48,056 bases of DNA from CAZCYE01 sp964502775. Lineage in GTDB: Bacteria; Actinomycetota; Acidimicrobiia; IMCC26256; PALSA-555. Position numbers and translations under genes: made by a program. How positions within the stretch are numbered: position 1 is the stretch's first letter; each line of letters starts with the position of its first letter. This document shows positions 8,510 to 15,693 of this stretch, piece after piece. Under the pieces are notes generated by a model. It was not told where the DNA came from and searched no databases. It worked only from the letters and a program-made list of their open reading frames with translations. Location of the stretch: NCBI GenBank assembly GCA_964502775.1, contig CAZCYE010000002.1, forward strand, positions 1 to 48,056, in the 5' to 3' direction.

Positions 8510-8935
8510 CTACTCGGCGTACTCGCCGGTGGTCGCCCCGCCGGGGGACACGCCATCCGGGAGCTCGGTGGGCACCGCGCTCCATGCCGTACCGATTCTG
8601 GCGAGCGCGCCGGCGAGGTCAGTCACGCGATCAAGGCGGCCGCCGATCCGTAATCGGCCGGCGGCCAGCGCGACCTGGGCGGTGCAGGTCCCTCGGTGCA
8701 GCGCGACCGCGGTGTCATAGTCGGTGCGCAACACGATGTCGGGATCCGCGCTCGGCCCTCCGTGCGCGCGCCACCCGTCCGGTCCGAGCTGCACGTGGTA
8801 CACGACGGCACCATCGGGCCCACCGACCACATGCTGTTCCACGACCACGGCGCCCGTGGTGCCCGCAGACTCCGAATGGTCGCGCGCGGCACGGTCCAAC
8901 GCTTGGATCCACTCGGGGGACAGGAAGCGCCACAT
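8510..8935 (-). CDS. SCP2 sterol-binding-domain-like protein
   Basis: 141 residues starting at ATG 8935 (MWRFLSPEWIQALD). The pattern of a buried beta sheet (VVVEQHVVGGPDGAVVYHVQLG), then DIVLRTDYDTAVALHRGTCTAQVALAAGRLRIGGRLDRV, matches SCP2-type lipid-binding domains, where a late G-x-L-x-I/V-x-G strand-turn is conserved. Such domains bind hydrophobic ligands in the cytoplasm. It precedes the 262-residue Rossmann-like gene by 14 nt. TACGAT 9 nt upstream fits a leaderless start. Confidence 0.75.
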   Translation of the reverse strand: MWRFLSPEWIQALDRAARDHSESAGTTGAVVVEQHVVGGPDGAVVYHVQLGPDGWRAHGGPSADPDIVLRTDYDTAVALHRGTCTAQVALAAGRLRIGGRLDRVTDLAGALARIGTAWSAVPTELPDGVSPGGATTGEYAE

Positions 8936-8944
8936 GACGTGCGG

Positions 8945-8950
8945 ATCGTA
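8945..8950 (-). promoter_or_regulatory. -10 hexamer TACGAT of SCP2-like operon
   Basis: Minus-strand TACGAT ends 9 nt before ATG 8935. It lies back to back with the TAGGAT of the ABC transporter at 9018-9023, so the 97-bp gap holds two divergent promoters. Confidence 0.45.
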
Positions 8951-9017
8951 GGCGCACGGCCGTTGGCGACACGGGGGCCGCGAGGCGCAGGTTGGGGGCG
9001 GTTCTTCGGTGCTCCGG

Positions 9018-9023
9018 TAGGAT
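9018..9023 (+). promoter_or_regulatory. -10 hexamer TAGGAT of ABC transporter operon
   Basis: TAGGAT ends 9 nt before the ATG at 9033 and fits a near-leaderless start. Confidence 0.45.
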
Positions 9024-9032
9024 GGCCGCCCG

Positions 9033-9962
9033 ATGCCCTCGGCGACGCCTGCAATCGAGGTCGCCGAGCTCGAGAAGCGGTACGGCGACATCCGTGCCGT
9101 GGCCGGTATCTCGCTCTCGGTCCCGCCCGGGGAGGTGTTCGGACTGCTCGGTCCGAACGGCGCGGGCAAGACCACCACCGTCGAGATCCTCGAGGGCTAC
9201 CGCCGCCCCGACGCCGGTTCCGTCCGGGTGCTCGGACTCGACCCGATACGCGACGGCGCGCGCTTGCGCCCACGTATCGGCGTGATGCTCCAAGAGGGCG
9301 GGCTCTACCCCGGGATCCGTCCGCTCGAGGCGCTCCGGCTGTTCGCGTCGTACTACCGAGCCCCGGACGATCCGGAAGCGCTCCTCGCCCGAGTCGGCCT
9401 CCAGGACTCACGTCATCAGCTCGTACGGCGCATGTCGGGGGGCCAGCAACAGCGCCTCTCGCTCGCGCTCGCGCTCGTGGGCCGGCCCGAGCTCGCGTTC
9501 CTCGACGAGCCCACCTCGGGAATGGATCCCCACGGGCGGGCGACCACGTGGGACCTCGTCCGGGAGCTCGCCGCGGCCGGCACCACGGTGCTGCTCACCA
9601 CGCACGCCATCGACGAGGCAGAGCACGTCTGCGACCGCGTCGCGATCGTCGACCGAGGTGCGATGGTGGCTTGTGGGCGCCCGGCCGATCTCACCGGTAC
9701 GGCGTCGGGCTCGGAGATCCGATTCCGCGCCCGCGCCGGTCTGGACGTGGGTGCGATCGCGGTGGCGCTGGGCATCCAGGCTCACTCGGCGAGCGAGCTG
9801 GGACCGGGCGACTACCGGGTCGATGCCGAGGCCACACCCGAACGCGTCGCGGCGCTGGCTGCATGGCTGCGCGACCGCGACGTGCGCATCAGCGAGCTGC
9901 ACACCGGCCGGTTGAGCCTCGAGGAGGTGTTCCTCCGCCTCACGCGCGAGAGCCGGTCGTGA
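9033..9962 (+). CDS. ABC transporter ATP-binding protein (DrrA-like)
   Basis: 309-residue ATPase subunit of an ABC-2-type exporter. Walker A is GPNGAGKTTT at about residues 40-49. The signature is MSGGQQQRLSLA, Walker B is LAFLDEPTSGMD, and the switch histidine lies in LLTTHAIDEAEH. A C-terminal extension of about 90 residues is typical of DrrA/CcmA-like subunits. It pairs with the permease that follows, overlapping by 4 nt (GTGA at 9959-9962). Exported substrate unknown; drug, lipid or heme-related cargo are all possible. The position between ctaA and ctaB recalls the actinobacterial arrangement in which an ABC exporter sits near heme A genes. Confidence 0.93.
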   Translation: MPSATPAIEVAELEKRYGDIRAVAGISLSVPPGEVFGLLGPNGAGKTTTVEILEGYRRPDAGSVRVLGLDPIRDGARLRPRIGVMLQEGGLYPGIRPLEALRLFASYYRAPDDPEALLARVGLQDSRHQLVRRMSGGQQQRLSLALALVGRPELAFLDEPTSGMDPHGRATTWDLVRELAAAGTTVLLTTHAIDEAEHVCDRVAIVDRGAMVACGRPADLTGTASGSEIRFRARAGLDVGAIAVALGIQAHSASELGPGDYRVDAEATPERVAALAAWLRDRDVRISELHTGRLSLEEVFLRLTRESRS

Positions 9963-10699
9963 CCCGCGCTCGAGTGCGGGCCGTGCTCGCCCAAGCCCGG
10001 GTGGAGCTGTTGTTGACCGTGCGGAGGCCCGAGAGCCTCGTGGTGTCGGTCGCGATCCCGATCGGCGTGCTGGTCTTCTTCGCCAAGGTCGACGCCGTGG
10101 GCACCGATCTGCGGCGCCCAGTGGCGTTCCTCGTGCCCGGCATCCTCGCCCTCGCGGTGATGTCCACGGCCATGGTGAGCCTCGGGATCGCGACCGGCTA
10201 CGAGCGCCGCTTCGGGGTGCTCAAGCGGCTCGGCTCGACGCCGCTGTCGCGTGGGGGGCTGCTCGCGGCCAAGACCCTGGCGGTGCTGGCGATCGAGGTG
10301 ATGCAGGCTGGGTTGATCCTGGCCGTCGGCGCGGCACTGGGTTGGGAGCCGGCCGGCAGCATCGGCCTCGCCGTCGGTGTCCTGTTGCTCGGCACGGTCG
10401 CATTCGCGGGGATCGGACTGCTCCTCGCCGGCATCCTCCGGGCCGAGGCCAACCTCGCGGCGGCGAACGCGCTGTTCCTGGCGCTGTTGTTCCTCGGGGG
10501 CATGGCCTATCCGCTCGGGCGCCTGCCCGACGGGCTCGAGGCCCTGGCCCGGGTGCTGCCCGCGGCGGCGCTGTCCGACGCCGTGCGCGACGCGTTGTCG
10601 GCCTCGCGGCCCATCTCGCTGGGTGCGCTCGGGGTGCTGCTCGGATGGGCGGTGGGCGCGCCGGTGGCTGCGGCGCGTTGGTTCCGATGGGAGGAGTGA
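9959..10699 (+). CDS. ABC-2 type transporter permease
   Basis: 246-residue membrane subunit, GTG start overlapping the ATPase stop (GTGA). About six hydrophobic segments can be seen, beginning with SLVVSVAIPIGVLVFF and PVAFLVPGILALAVMSTAMV. The ABC-2 motif region KRLGSTPLSRGGLLAAKTLA lies between helices 2 and 3. The C terminus ends in a helix and RWFRWEE on the cytoplasmic side. It forms the transporter with the preceding ATPase. No dedicated solute-binding protein is present, which fits an exporter. Confidence 0.9.
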   Translation: MTRARVRAVLAQARVELLLTVRRPESLVVSVAIPIGVLVFFAKVDAVGTDLRRPVAFLVPGILALAVMSTAMVSLGIATGYERRFGVLKRLGSTPLSRGGLLAAKTLAVLAIEVMQAGLILAVGAALGWEPAGSIGLAVGVLLLGTVAFAGIGLLLAGILRAEANLAAANALFLALLFLGGMAYPLGRLPDGLEALARVLPAAALSDAVRDALSASRPISLGALGVLLGWAVGAPVAAARWFRWEE

Positions 10700-10718
10700 G
10701 GCGGCCGAGGGGCTGGCA

Positions 10719-11219
10719 TCAGTCCAGGATGAGCCGGATCTCGCGCCGAAGCTCTCGGAACGAGGTGATGCCGAAGATCCGGCCCACCACGAGGCCATCA
10801 CCGTTCACGAAGAACGTCTGGGGGATGGCGCGCACGCCGTAGTCGGATGCGACCGCTCGATCCTCGTCGAGGAGCAGCGGCCAGCCCACGTCGCGGCTCC
10901 GTGCGAAGCGCCGCGCATCGGCGGGGATGTCGCGGTACACGATGCCGAGGACTTCGAGGCCGTCGTCGCGGTAACGGGCCCGGGCGCGCTGCAGCAGCGT
11001 GAACTCCTTGCGGCACGGGTTGCACCAGGACGCCCAGAAGTTCACGACGACGGGCCGCCCCTCGTAGTCCGACAGACTCACGGACCTCCCGCCGAGGGTG
11101 CGGAGGCTGAATGCGGGCGCGGCCTCGTCGACATCGCCGGCACCGGTTCCGGCACCGGTTCCAGCACCGGTTCCCAGGAGCACCGCCGCCGTGGCGAGGA
11201 CGGCCAGCGCGCGACGCAA
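10719..11219 (-). CDS. TlpA/ResA-like thiol-disulfide oxidoreductase
   Basis: 166 residues if started at TTG 11219, 7 nt after the ctaB stop. An alternative longer start would run far into ctaB. A signal or anchor sequence (RRALAVLATAAVLLGTG) is followed by a repeat-coded GTGAGTGAGTGAG linker, then a thioredoxin fold with the active site WASWCNPCRKEF and the cis-proline region AIPQTFFVNGDG. This is the redoxin type used to keep cysteines reduced outside the membrane, for example for heme or copper insertion. Co-transcription with ctaB suggests a role in cytochrome-oxidase assembly (inference). Confidence 0.85.
   Translation of the reverse strand: MRRALAVLATAAVLLGTGAGTGAGTGAGDVDEAAPAFSLRTLGGRSVSLSDYEGRPVVVNFWASWCNPCRKEFTLLQRARARYRDDGLEVLGIVYRDIPADARRFARSRDVGWPLLLDEDRAVASDYGVRAIPQTFFVNGDGLVVGRIFGITSFRELRREIRLILD
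11139..11174. repeat. Three tandem 12-bp repeats (ggcaccggttcc)
   Basis: Copies at 11139-11150, 11151-11162 and 11163-11174, the last with one change. On the minus strand they encode the GTGA linker repeats just after the signal sequence of the TlpA-like protein. Confidence 0.9.
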
Positions 11220-11226
11220 CCGGGGC

Positions 11227-12156
11227 TCAGGCCGTGCGGATGATGGTGTCGAGCGCAATGGCCGAGAAGATTGCGGCCAGGTAGGCGTTGGAGAACCCGA
11301 AGAATCTGATGGCCCGGGCGGGTGTGGTGTCACGAGCGAGCCGCCAGGCCTGCGCGACCAGCGCGGCGCCCATGACCGTCGCGGTGACGAGATAGAGCGC
11401 ACCCACCGGGGCGACGGCGGCCAAGCCCAGGCTCACGGCGGTCACCACCACCGAGTACGCGAAGATCTGGCGACCAGCAGCCCGAGCTCCCCGCACCACC
11501 GGAAGCATCGGGATCCCGGCCGCGGCGTAGTCGTCGCAGTAGCGCAGGGCCAGGGCCCAGAAATGCGGTGGCGTCCACACGAACACCAAGGCGAAGGCCA
11601 TCCATGCCGGCGCGGCGAGCCCGCCCGTCACCGCGGCCCACCCCACGAGGCACGGCACCGCACCGGCGGCGCCCCCGACCACGATGTTCTGGTCGCTACG
11701 CGGCTTGAGCCAGATCGTGTAGACGAAGACGTAGAAGAGGGCGGCGCTCAACGTCAATGCCGCGGACACGAGGTTGGCCGTGGTGACGAGCACGGCGAAC
11801 GCCACCACCTCGAGCGTGACGCCGAAGGCCAGGGCCCGGGCGGGCTCCACCCGCCCCGATGGGATGGGCCGCCCACAGGTCCGGCGCATGAGCTGGTCCC
11901 GGTCCCGCTCGATCCAGCAGTTGATGGTGTTGGCGCCCCCGGCGGCGAGCGCCCCTCCGAGCAACACGCCGGCGATCAGCCCGAGTGGAGGAACACCGCG
12001 GTCGGCGAGCACCATCACCGGCACGGTCGTGACGAGCAGCAGCTCCACCACTCGCGGTTTGGTGAGTGCGACGTAGGCCGTGATCGTCTCGCGCAGTCGC
12101 GAGGGTCGCAGCGCGGTCGTGGCGACCGAGGAAGGAGGAACGACAAGGTCGGACAC
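11227..12156 (-). CDS. ctaB: Protoheme IX farnesyltransferase (heme O synthase)
   Basis: 309-residue UbiA-superfamily membrane prenyltransferase that attaches farnesyl to heme B. The first aspartate-rich motif is NTINCWIERDRDQLMRRT at about residues 77-94. The second is YCDDYAAAGIPMLP near 185, and WTPPHFWALALRY between them is characteristic of CtaB rather than other UbiA enzymes. Seven to nine hydrophobic segments are visible. GTG start at 12156 with GGAG upstream. A TACCAT hexamer at 12184-12189 on the minus strand could be the -10, giving a short leader. The TlpA-like gene follows after 7 nt. Confidence 0.95.
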   Translation of the reverse strand: MSDLVVPPSSVATTALRPSRLRETITAYVALTKPRVVELLLVTTVPVMVLADRGVPPLGLIAGVLLGGALAAGGANTINCWIERDRDQLMRRTCGRPIPSGRVEPARALAFGVTLEVVAFAVLVTTANLVSAALTLSAALFYVFVYTIWLKPRSDQNIVVGGAAGAVPCLVGWAAVTGGLAAPAWMAFALVFVWTPPHFWALALRYCDDYAAAGIPMLPVVRGARAAGRQIFAYSVVVTAVSLGLAAVAPVGALYLVTATVMGAALVAQAWRLARDTTPARAIRFFGFSNAYLAAIFSAIALDTIIRTA

Positions 12157-12183
12157 GCCTGCTCCAGGGTCCGAGGTATGCGC

Positions 12184-12189
12184 ATGGTA
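12184..12189 (-). promoter_or_regulatory. -10 hexamer TACCAT of ctaB
   Basis: Minus-strand TACCAT lies 27 nt before the ctaB GTG. A transcript starting near 12177 would have a short leader carrying the GGAG ribosome site, unlike the leaderless genes nearby. Confidence 0.35.
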
Positions 12190-12224
12190 ACCGAGCCGGC
12201 ATCGGAGGGCCGAGCCGGCGCGGA

Positions 12225-12230
12225 TAGCCT
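12225..12230 (+). promoter_or_regulatory. -10 hexamer TAGCCT of groES-like gene
   Basis: TAGCCT ends 6 nt before GTG 12237, a leaderless layout; no Shine-Dalgarno sequence. Confidence 0.5.
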
Positions 12231-12236
12231 CGGCCG

Positions 12237-12575
12237 GTGGCCGGAGCCGAAACCGACGACGAGGCCAAGCAGTCGATCCGCATGACGGCGGACCGCCTCT
12301 TGGTGCGTCCCTCGGGCGAGATGGGCGAGCGAAAGTCGCGAGCGGGGATTCTCATCCCGGCCACTGCCAACGTGAACCGGCGTCTGCTGTGGGCCCAGGT
12401 GGTGGCCGTGGGGCCGACGGTCCGCAACGCCGTGGACGGCGACCGGGTCCTGTTCGCTCCCGATGCGGGCTACGAAGTGGAGATCCGGGGTGACGACTAC
12501 CTGATCCTGCGCGAGCGGGACGTGCATGCCGTGGCGTCGACGCGCACGGAGGGACAGACCGGCCTGTACCTCTAG
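12237..12575 (+). CDS. GroES/Cpn10-fold co-chaperonin-like protein
   Basis: 112 residues with the GroES fold pattern: TADRLLVRPSG at the first strand, a flexible stretch ERKSRAGILIPATANVNRRL where the mobile loop of GroES sits, then WAQVVAVGP, VDGDRVLFAPDAGYEVEIRGDDYLILRERDVHAV. The last segment matches the GroES C-terminal strands. The extended tail (ASTRTEGQTGLYL) is not in standard GroES. No groEL lies next to it, so this is likely a divergent paralogue rather than the main co-chaperonin. GTG start supported by the TAGCCT placed 6 nt upstream. Confidence 0.8.
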   Translation: MAGAETDDEAKQSIRMTADRLLVRPSGEMGERKSRAGILIPATANVNRRLLWAQVVAVGPTVRNAVDGDRVLFAPDAGYEVEIRGDDYLILRERDVHAVASTRTEGQTGLYL

Positions 12576-12594
12576 GTCACCGTCACCGTCACTG

Positions 12595-13365
12595 TCACTG
12601 GCGAGCGCCCTTCGCCCTCCGCCGGAACTTGATCTCTGTCGGGTGCACCACCGGTGCAGGCCGGGCCCGGCGGTGCTCGTCCAGATAATCGACCACGCGG
12701 GCGTAGAGCTTGTTGCCCAGCATCTTGTGCAGCTCCTCGGCCATGCTCACGTACACCGGCTCGCGCCCACTGAACGCCGCGGGCGCCTCGGTACACCACC
12801 ACGCGAAGTCGTCACCGCCCTCGCCCCATCCCTCGCGCCCGAACTCGGTGAGCCGCGAGATGACGCTTCCGTCCTCTTGCTCCTCGTCGACGCGACGCAG
12901 CGGGAGCTGCCAGCACACCTCGGGCTTGGTGTCGCTGTGATGCTTGTTATGGCGCATGGCGTGGAGGTGGAGCGCGCAACCCGGCCCGGCGGGGAAGTCG
13001 GTCCGGTTCAAGAAGATGCACGCATCCTCGACCAGTCGGGTCCGCCATTCCTGCTTGCCATCCTCCTTGCCCGACTTGGCGTAGATGCCCTTGGCCCGCC
13101 CCACCGCGGCGAACTGCCACTCGTCATCGCGTAGCGCGCGGGCGGTACGCACGACGTGGTCGCGATCCTTGCGGTCCGAGAAGTGTGCGCCGTACGAGCA
13201 GCAGCCCAGCACGAGCTCCGGTGCCCGCTCGGTGAGCACCCCCTGACAGCCTTGGCCGAAGATGCACTGCCACGACGACAGCAAGAAGGTGACGTCGATC
13301 TGCCACACCCGGCTGTCCTCGTCCGGATCGTCGAACGTCACCCACTCCCGGGTGGGTCCCTTCAT
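12595..13365 (-). CDS. Cysteine-rich protein, possible metal-chelating (YkgJ/DUF3109-like)
   Basis: 256 residues, ATG 13365 preceded by a good ribosome site (GGAGG, 5 nt spacing). Cysteines occur in a pattern reminiscent of the zinc/iron-chelating YkgJ/DUF3109 families: WQCIFGQGCQG, LGCCSYGAHFSD, EDACIFLN and PGCALHLHAM, followed by VCWQLPLRR. The C-terminal part includes FAWWCTEAPAAF and a lysine/arginine-rich tail. Membership is my reading of the CX5C...CC...C...C spacing, not a confirmed match. The gene is divergent from a tiny plus-strand gene and shares a promoter region with an inverted repeat. Confidence 0.7.
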   Translation of the reverse strand: MKGPTREWVTFDDPDEDSRVWQIDVTFLLSSWQCIFGQGCQGVLTERAPELVLGCCSYGAHFSDRKDRDHVVRTARALRDDEWQFAAVGRAKGIYAKSGKEDGKQEWRTRLVEDACIFLNRTDFPAGPGCALHLHAMRHNKHHSDTKPEVCWQLPLRRVDEEQEDGSVISRLTEFGREGWGEGGDDFAWWCTEAPAAFSGREPVYVSMAEELHKMLGNKLYARVVDYLDEHRRARPAPVVHPTEIKFRRRAKGARQ

Positions 13366-13402
13366 CGAGCCTCCATGCCGGCTGCGGAGTTGACGGAGGG
13401 TC

Positions 13403-13428
13403 GAGCGTATCGAGACGCTCGGTAGTCT
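13403..13428. promoter_or_regulatory. Divergent promoter region with inverted repeat GAGCGT-N6-ACGCTC
   Basis: A perfect inverted repeat (13403-13408 and 13415-13420) overlaps a minus-strand TACGCT (13409-13404), a candidate -10 for the cysteine-rich gene. A plus-strand TAGTCT (13423-13428) follows and could serve the small gene at 13470. The layout fits an operator, which is inference. Confidence 0.35.
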
Positions 13429-13469
13429 GAGCGGATCGACGCCGCCCACGTGGTCTCCGACTTGCGCCG

Positions 13470-13661
13470 GTGAGCGAGCTGGACGCGATCCGCGACGCGC
13501 TCTCCGACATCGAGGCGCGCCTCGCCGACCTCGCCTACGAGCGGTTGTCGGCCGCCGCCGCCGGCGACCCCGGGGCCGAGTCGCAGGAGCGCCGCATCCA
13601 ACAGGCTCGGCGGGCTGTGGCCCGGGCGCTCGCGGCGCTCGGGGCCGAGCCCGAGCTCTGA
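13470..13661 (+). CDS. Small helical protein, 63 aa, unknown
   Basis: A GTG-started short gene giving an almost wholly helical, coiled-coil-like protein (SELDAIRDALSDIEARLADL...ERRIQQARRAVARALAAL). Heptad-like leucine/alanine spacing covers most of its length. It ends just before the LOG-family stop on the opposite strand (13664). No function recognised. Its promoter may be the TAGTCT at 13423. Confidence 0.55.
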   Translation: MSELDAIRDALSDIEARLADLAYERLSAAAAGDPGAESQERRIQQARRAVARALAALGAEPEL

Positions 13662-13663
13662 AG

Positions 13664-14707
13664 TCAGGTGGCGGGCCCGATGCGGTTGAGGGCGTCGATG
13701 AGGCGCCGCAGACGCGACCAGCTGCGGCGGTCGAACCACAGCGCCACCCGCGCCATCGCCACGGCGTCGTCGTCGGCGATCTCGCCGGCGGACGGGGCGA
13801 CGATCTCGAGCGCACCCTCGCTCAGGATGTCGGCGAACTCGCGCGTGAGCGCGTCGAGGCCAGCCGCGTCGGGCACGCGGTGCACGCGGATCACGAGCCG
13901 GCGGTCGACGAAGCGCAGGGAGTGGTAGTTGGCGAAGAAGCCGGTGAGCTCGGACACGGCGTCGTCGACATCGTCGGTGATGCGCACGAGGTCGAGATCC
14001 TCGGCCGAGACGTAGCCGGGCCCGAGGAGGTGGGTGCGCAGGAACTCGAGCCACGATGACCAGTAGCTGCCGCCGGGCACGTCGAGCAGCACGACAGGTG
14101 CGGGTTGTGCCTTGCCGGTCTGCATCAGGGTGAGCAGCTCGAAGGCCTCGTCCATCGTGCCGAGACCGCCGGGCAGGAGCACGAAGCCGTCGGACTCCTT
14201 GATGAAGGCCACCTTGCGGGTGAAGAAGTAGCGGAAGTTGATGAGCTTGGGATCGCCGGCCACGAACTGGGTCGAGACGGGCTCGAACGGGAGGCGGATG
14301 CTCACGCCGAAGGCGCGCTCCGCGCCGGCACCCTCGATGCCCGCGGCCATGATCCCGGGGCCGGCCCCCGTGATCACCATCCAGTCGCGTGCTGCGATCC
14401 CGGCCGCGAACCGCCGCGCCTGGTCGTACAGCGGGTCGTGGGTCTGGGTACGGGCGGAGCCGAAGACCGCGGCCTTGCGGTGGTGGCGATAGGAGTCGAA
14501 CACGTGAAAGGAGTGGCGCAGCTCCTTGAGGGCCGCGTTGGCCATCTTGAGGTCGCCCCGGTCGGCGCCGTCTTGGGCGAGACGGAGCGCCGACGCGACG
14601 AGCTCGAAGACGAGATCGGCGTTCGGACCGGCGCCGGCCCGGTCCACCAGGTCGGCCGCGGCCGCATCGAGCGCCCGGTCGCCGGTCCGGTAGCGGGGAA
14701 GCTTCAC
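13664..14707 (-). CDS. LOG family protein (Rossmann-fold nucleotide-binding)
   Basis: 347 residues from GTG 14707, which overlaps the upstream kinase stop as GTGA. Members of the LOG (lysine-decarboxylase-like, TIGR00730) family include cytokinin-activating phosphoribohydrolases acting on nucleoside 5'-monophosphates. The Rossmann start KAAVFGSARTQTHDPLYDQARRF, GAGPGIMAAGIEGA and the family hallmark PGGLGTMDEAFELLTLMQTGK are all visible. A C-terminal extension of about 110 residues is longer than in classic LOG proteins. Substrate in this organism unknown. Its coupling to a PfkB-type nucleoside or sugar kinase suggests nucleotide salvage or detoxification. Confidence 0.88.
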   Translation of the reverse strand: MKLPRYRTGDRALDAAAADLVDRAGAGPNADLVFELVASALRLAQDGADRGDLKMANAALKELRHSFHVFDSYRHHRKAAVFGSARTQTHDPLYDQARRFAAGIAARDWMVITGAGPGIMAAGIEGAGAERAFGVSIRLPFEPVSTQFVAGDPKLINFRYFFTRKVAFIKESDGFVLLPGGLGTMDEAFELLTLMQTGKAQPAPVVLLDVPGGSYWSSWLEFLRTHLLGPGYVSAEDLDLVRITDDVDDAVSELTGFFANYHSLRFVDRRLVIRVHRVPDAAGLDALTREFADILSEGALEIVAPSAGEIADDDAVAMARVALWFDRRSWSRLRRLIDALNRIGPAT

Positions 14708-15693
14708 CGCGTGAGCGACACCGCGAGCTCGGCGAGCGAGCATTCGGGACGCGCGCCGACGTGGGCGATCACCTCGGATGCCGCGAGCGCCCCGAGGTGC
14801 CCGCACGTGGCGAGATCGTGGCCGTGGGTGAGGCCGTACAGGAATCCGGCGGCGTACTGGTCGCCGGCCCCGGTGGTGTCGATCACGCCACCCGGGACCG
14901 GGTGGGCTTCGATGACGTGCACCTCGCCGCCACCGACGATCACCGATCCCTTGGCGCTGCGGGTGAGGGCGGCGACCTCGCAGTGCCGGTCCACCTGTCG
15001 CAGCGCCTCATCGAACGTTGCGACCTCGTAGAGGGCGCAGATCTCGGCCTCGTTGGCGAACAGGACGTCCACGTCGCGCTGCACGAGCTCCAGGAAGTCG
15101 GCCCGGTGGCGGGCGACACAGAAGCCGTCCGACAGCGTGAGGGCGACGCGCCGGCCGGCCTCGTGCGCGGTCCGCGCCGCGGACCGGAAGGCCTCCTTGG
15201 CCCGGGGCTCGTCGAAGAGGTAGCCCTCGAGATACGTGATCTCGGCGCTCGCCACCAGCTCGGGGGCCACGTCTTCGGGCCCGAGTTCGGCGGAGGCCCC
15301 CAGGAAGGTGTTGAGGGTGCGCTCGGCATCGGGCGTGATGACGATGAGGCATCGTCCGGTGGGGGGACCGCTCGTGGCCGGTGGCACCTCGAAGCGCACG
15401 CCCGCGGCGGCGATGTCATGGGCGAACACCCCGCCGAGCTGATCGTCGCGCACCCGACCGACGAACGCGACCGCGGCTCCGAAGGAGGCGAGGCCGACCA
15501 TGGTGTTGGCCGCCGAGCCGCCCGAGAGCTCGATGCCCGGTCCCATCGCCGCGTACAGCGCGGTCGCCTGATCGGCGTCCACGAGCGTCATCCCGCCCTT
15601 CACGAGGCCGTGGCGCTCGAGGAAGTCGTGGTCCTCGTGACTGAGGACGTCGACGAGAGCGTTGCCGACGCCGATGACGGCGAGTGGGGTCAC
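14704..15693 (-). CDS. PfkB family carbohydrate/nucleoside kinase (adenosine-kinase-like)
   Basis: 329 residues from GTG 15693, overlapping the fbiC stop as GTGA. PfkB features: VIGVGNALVDVL at the N terminus, GGSAANTMVGLASFGA with the sugar-binding region, and signature 2 DTTGAGDQYAAGFLYGL near residue 266, containing the anion hole and catalytic Asp. This branch is usually annotated adenosine kinase; ribokinase- or fructokinase-type substrates cannot be excluded. It stands in a four-gene coupled operon, pgl-fbiC-kinase-LOG. Confidence 0.88.
   Translation of the reverse strand: MTPLAVIGVGNALVDVLSHEDHDFLERHGLVKGGMTLVDADQATALYAAMGPGIELSGGSAANTMVGLASFGAAVAFVGRVRDDQLGGVFAHDIAAAGVRFEVPPATSGPPTGRCLIVITPDAERTLNTFLGASAELGPEDVAPELVASAEITYLEGYLFDEPRAKEAFRSAARTAHEAGRRVALTLSDGFCVARHRADFLELVQRDVDVLFANEAEICALYEVATFDEALRQVDRHCEVAALTRSAKGSVIVGGGEVHVIEAHPVPGGVIDTTGAGDQYAAGFLYGLTHGHDLATCGHLGALAASEVIAHVGARPECSLAELAVSLTR

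Noticed and set aside
8696..10699. A 667-codon open frame covering the ABC ATPase gene and continuing into the permease
   Set aside because: Only the part from GTG 9959 codes for a recognisable protein. The earlier part is an arginine-rich shadow of the ATPase gene in another frame.
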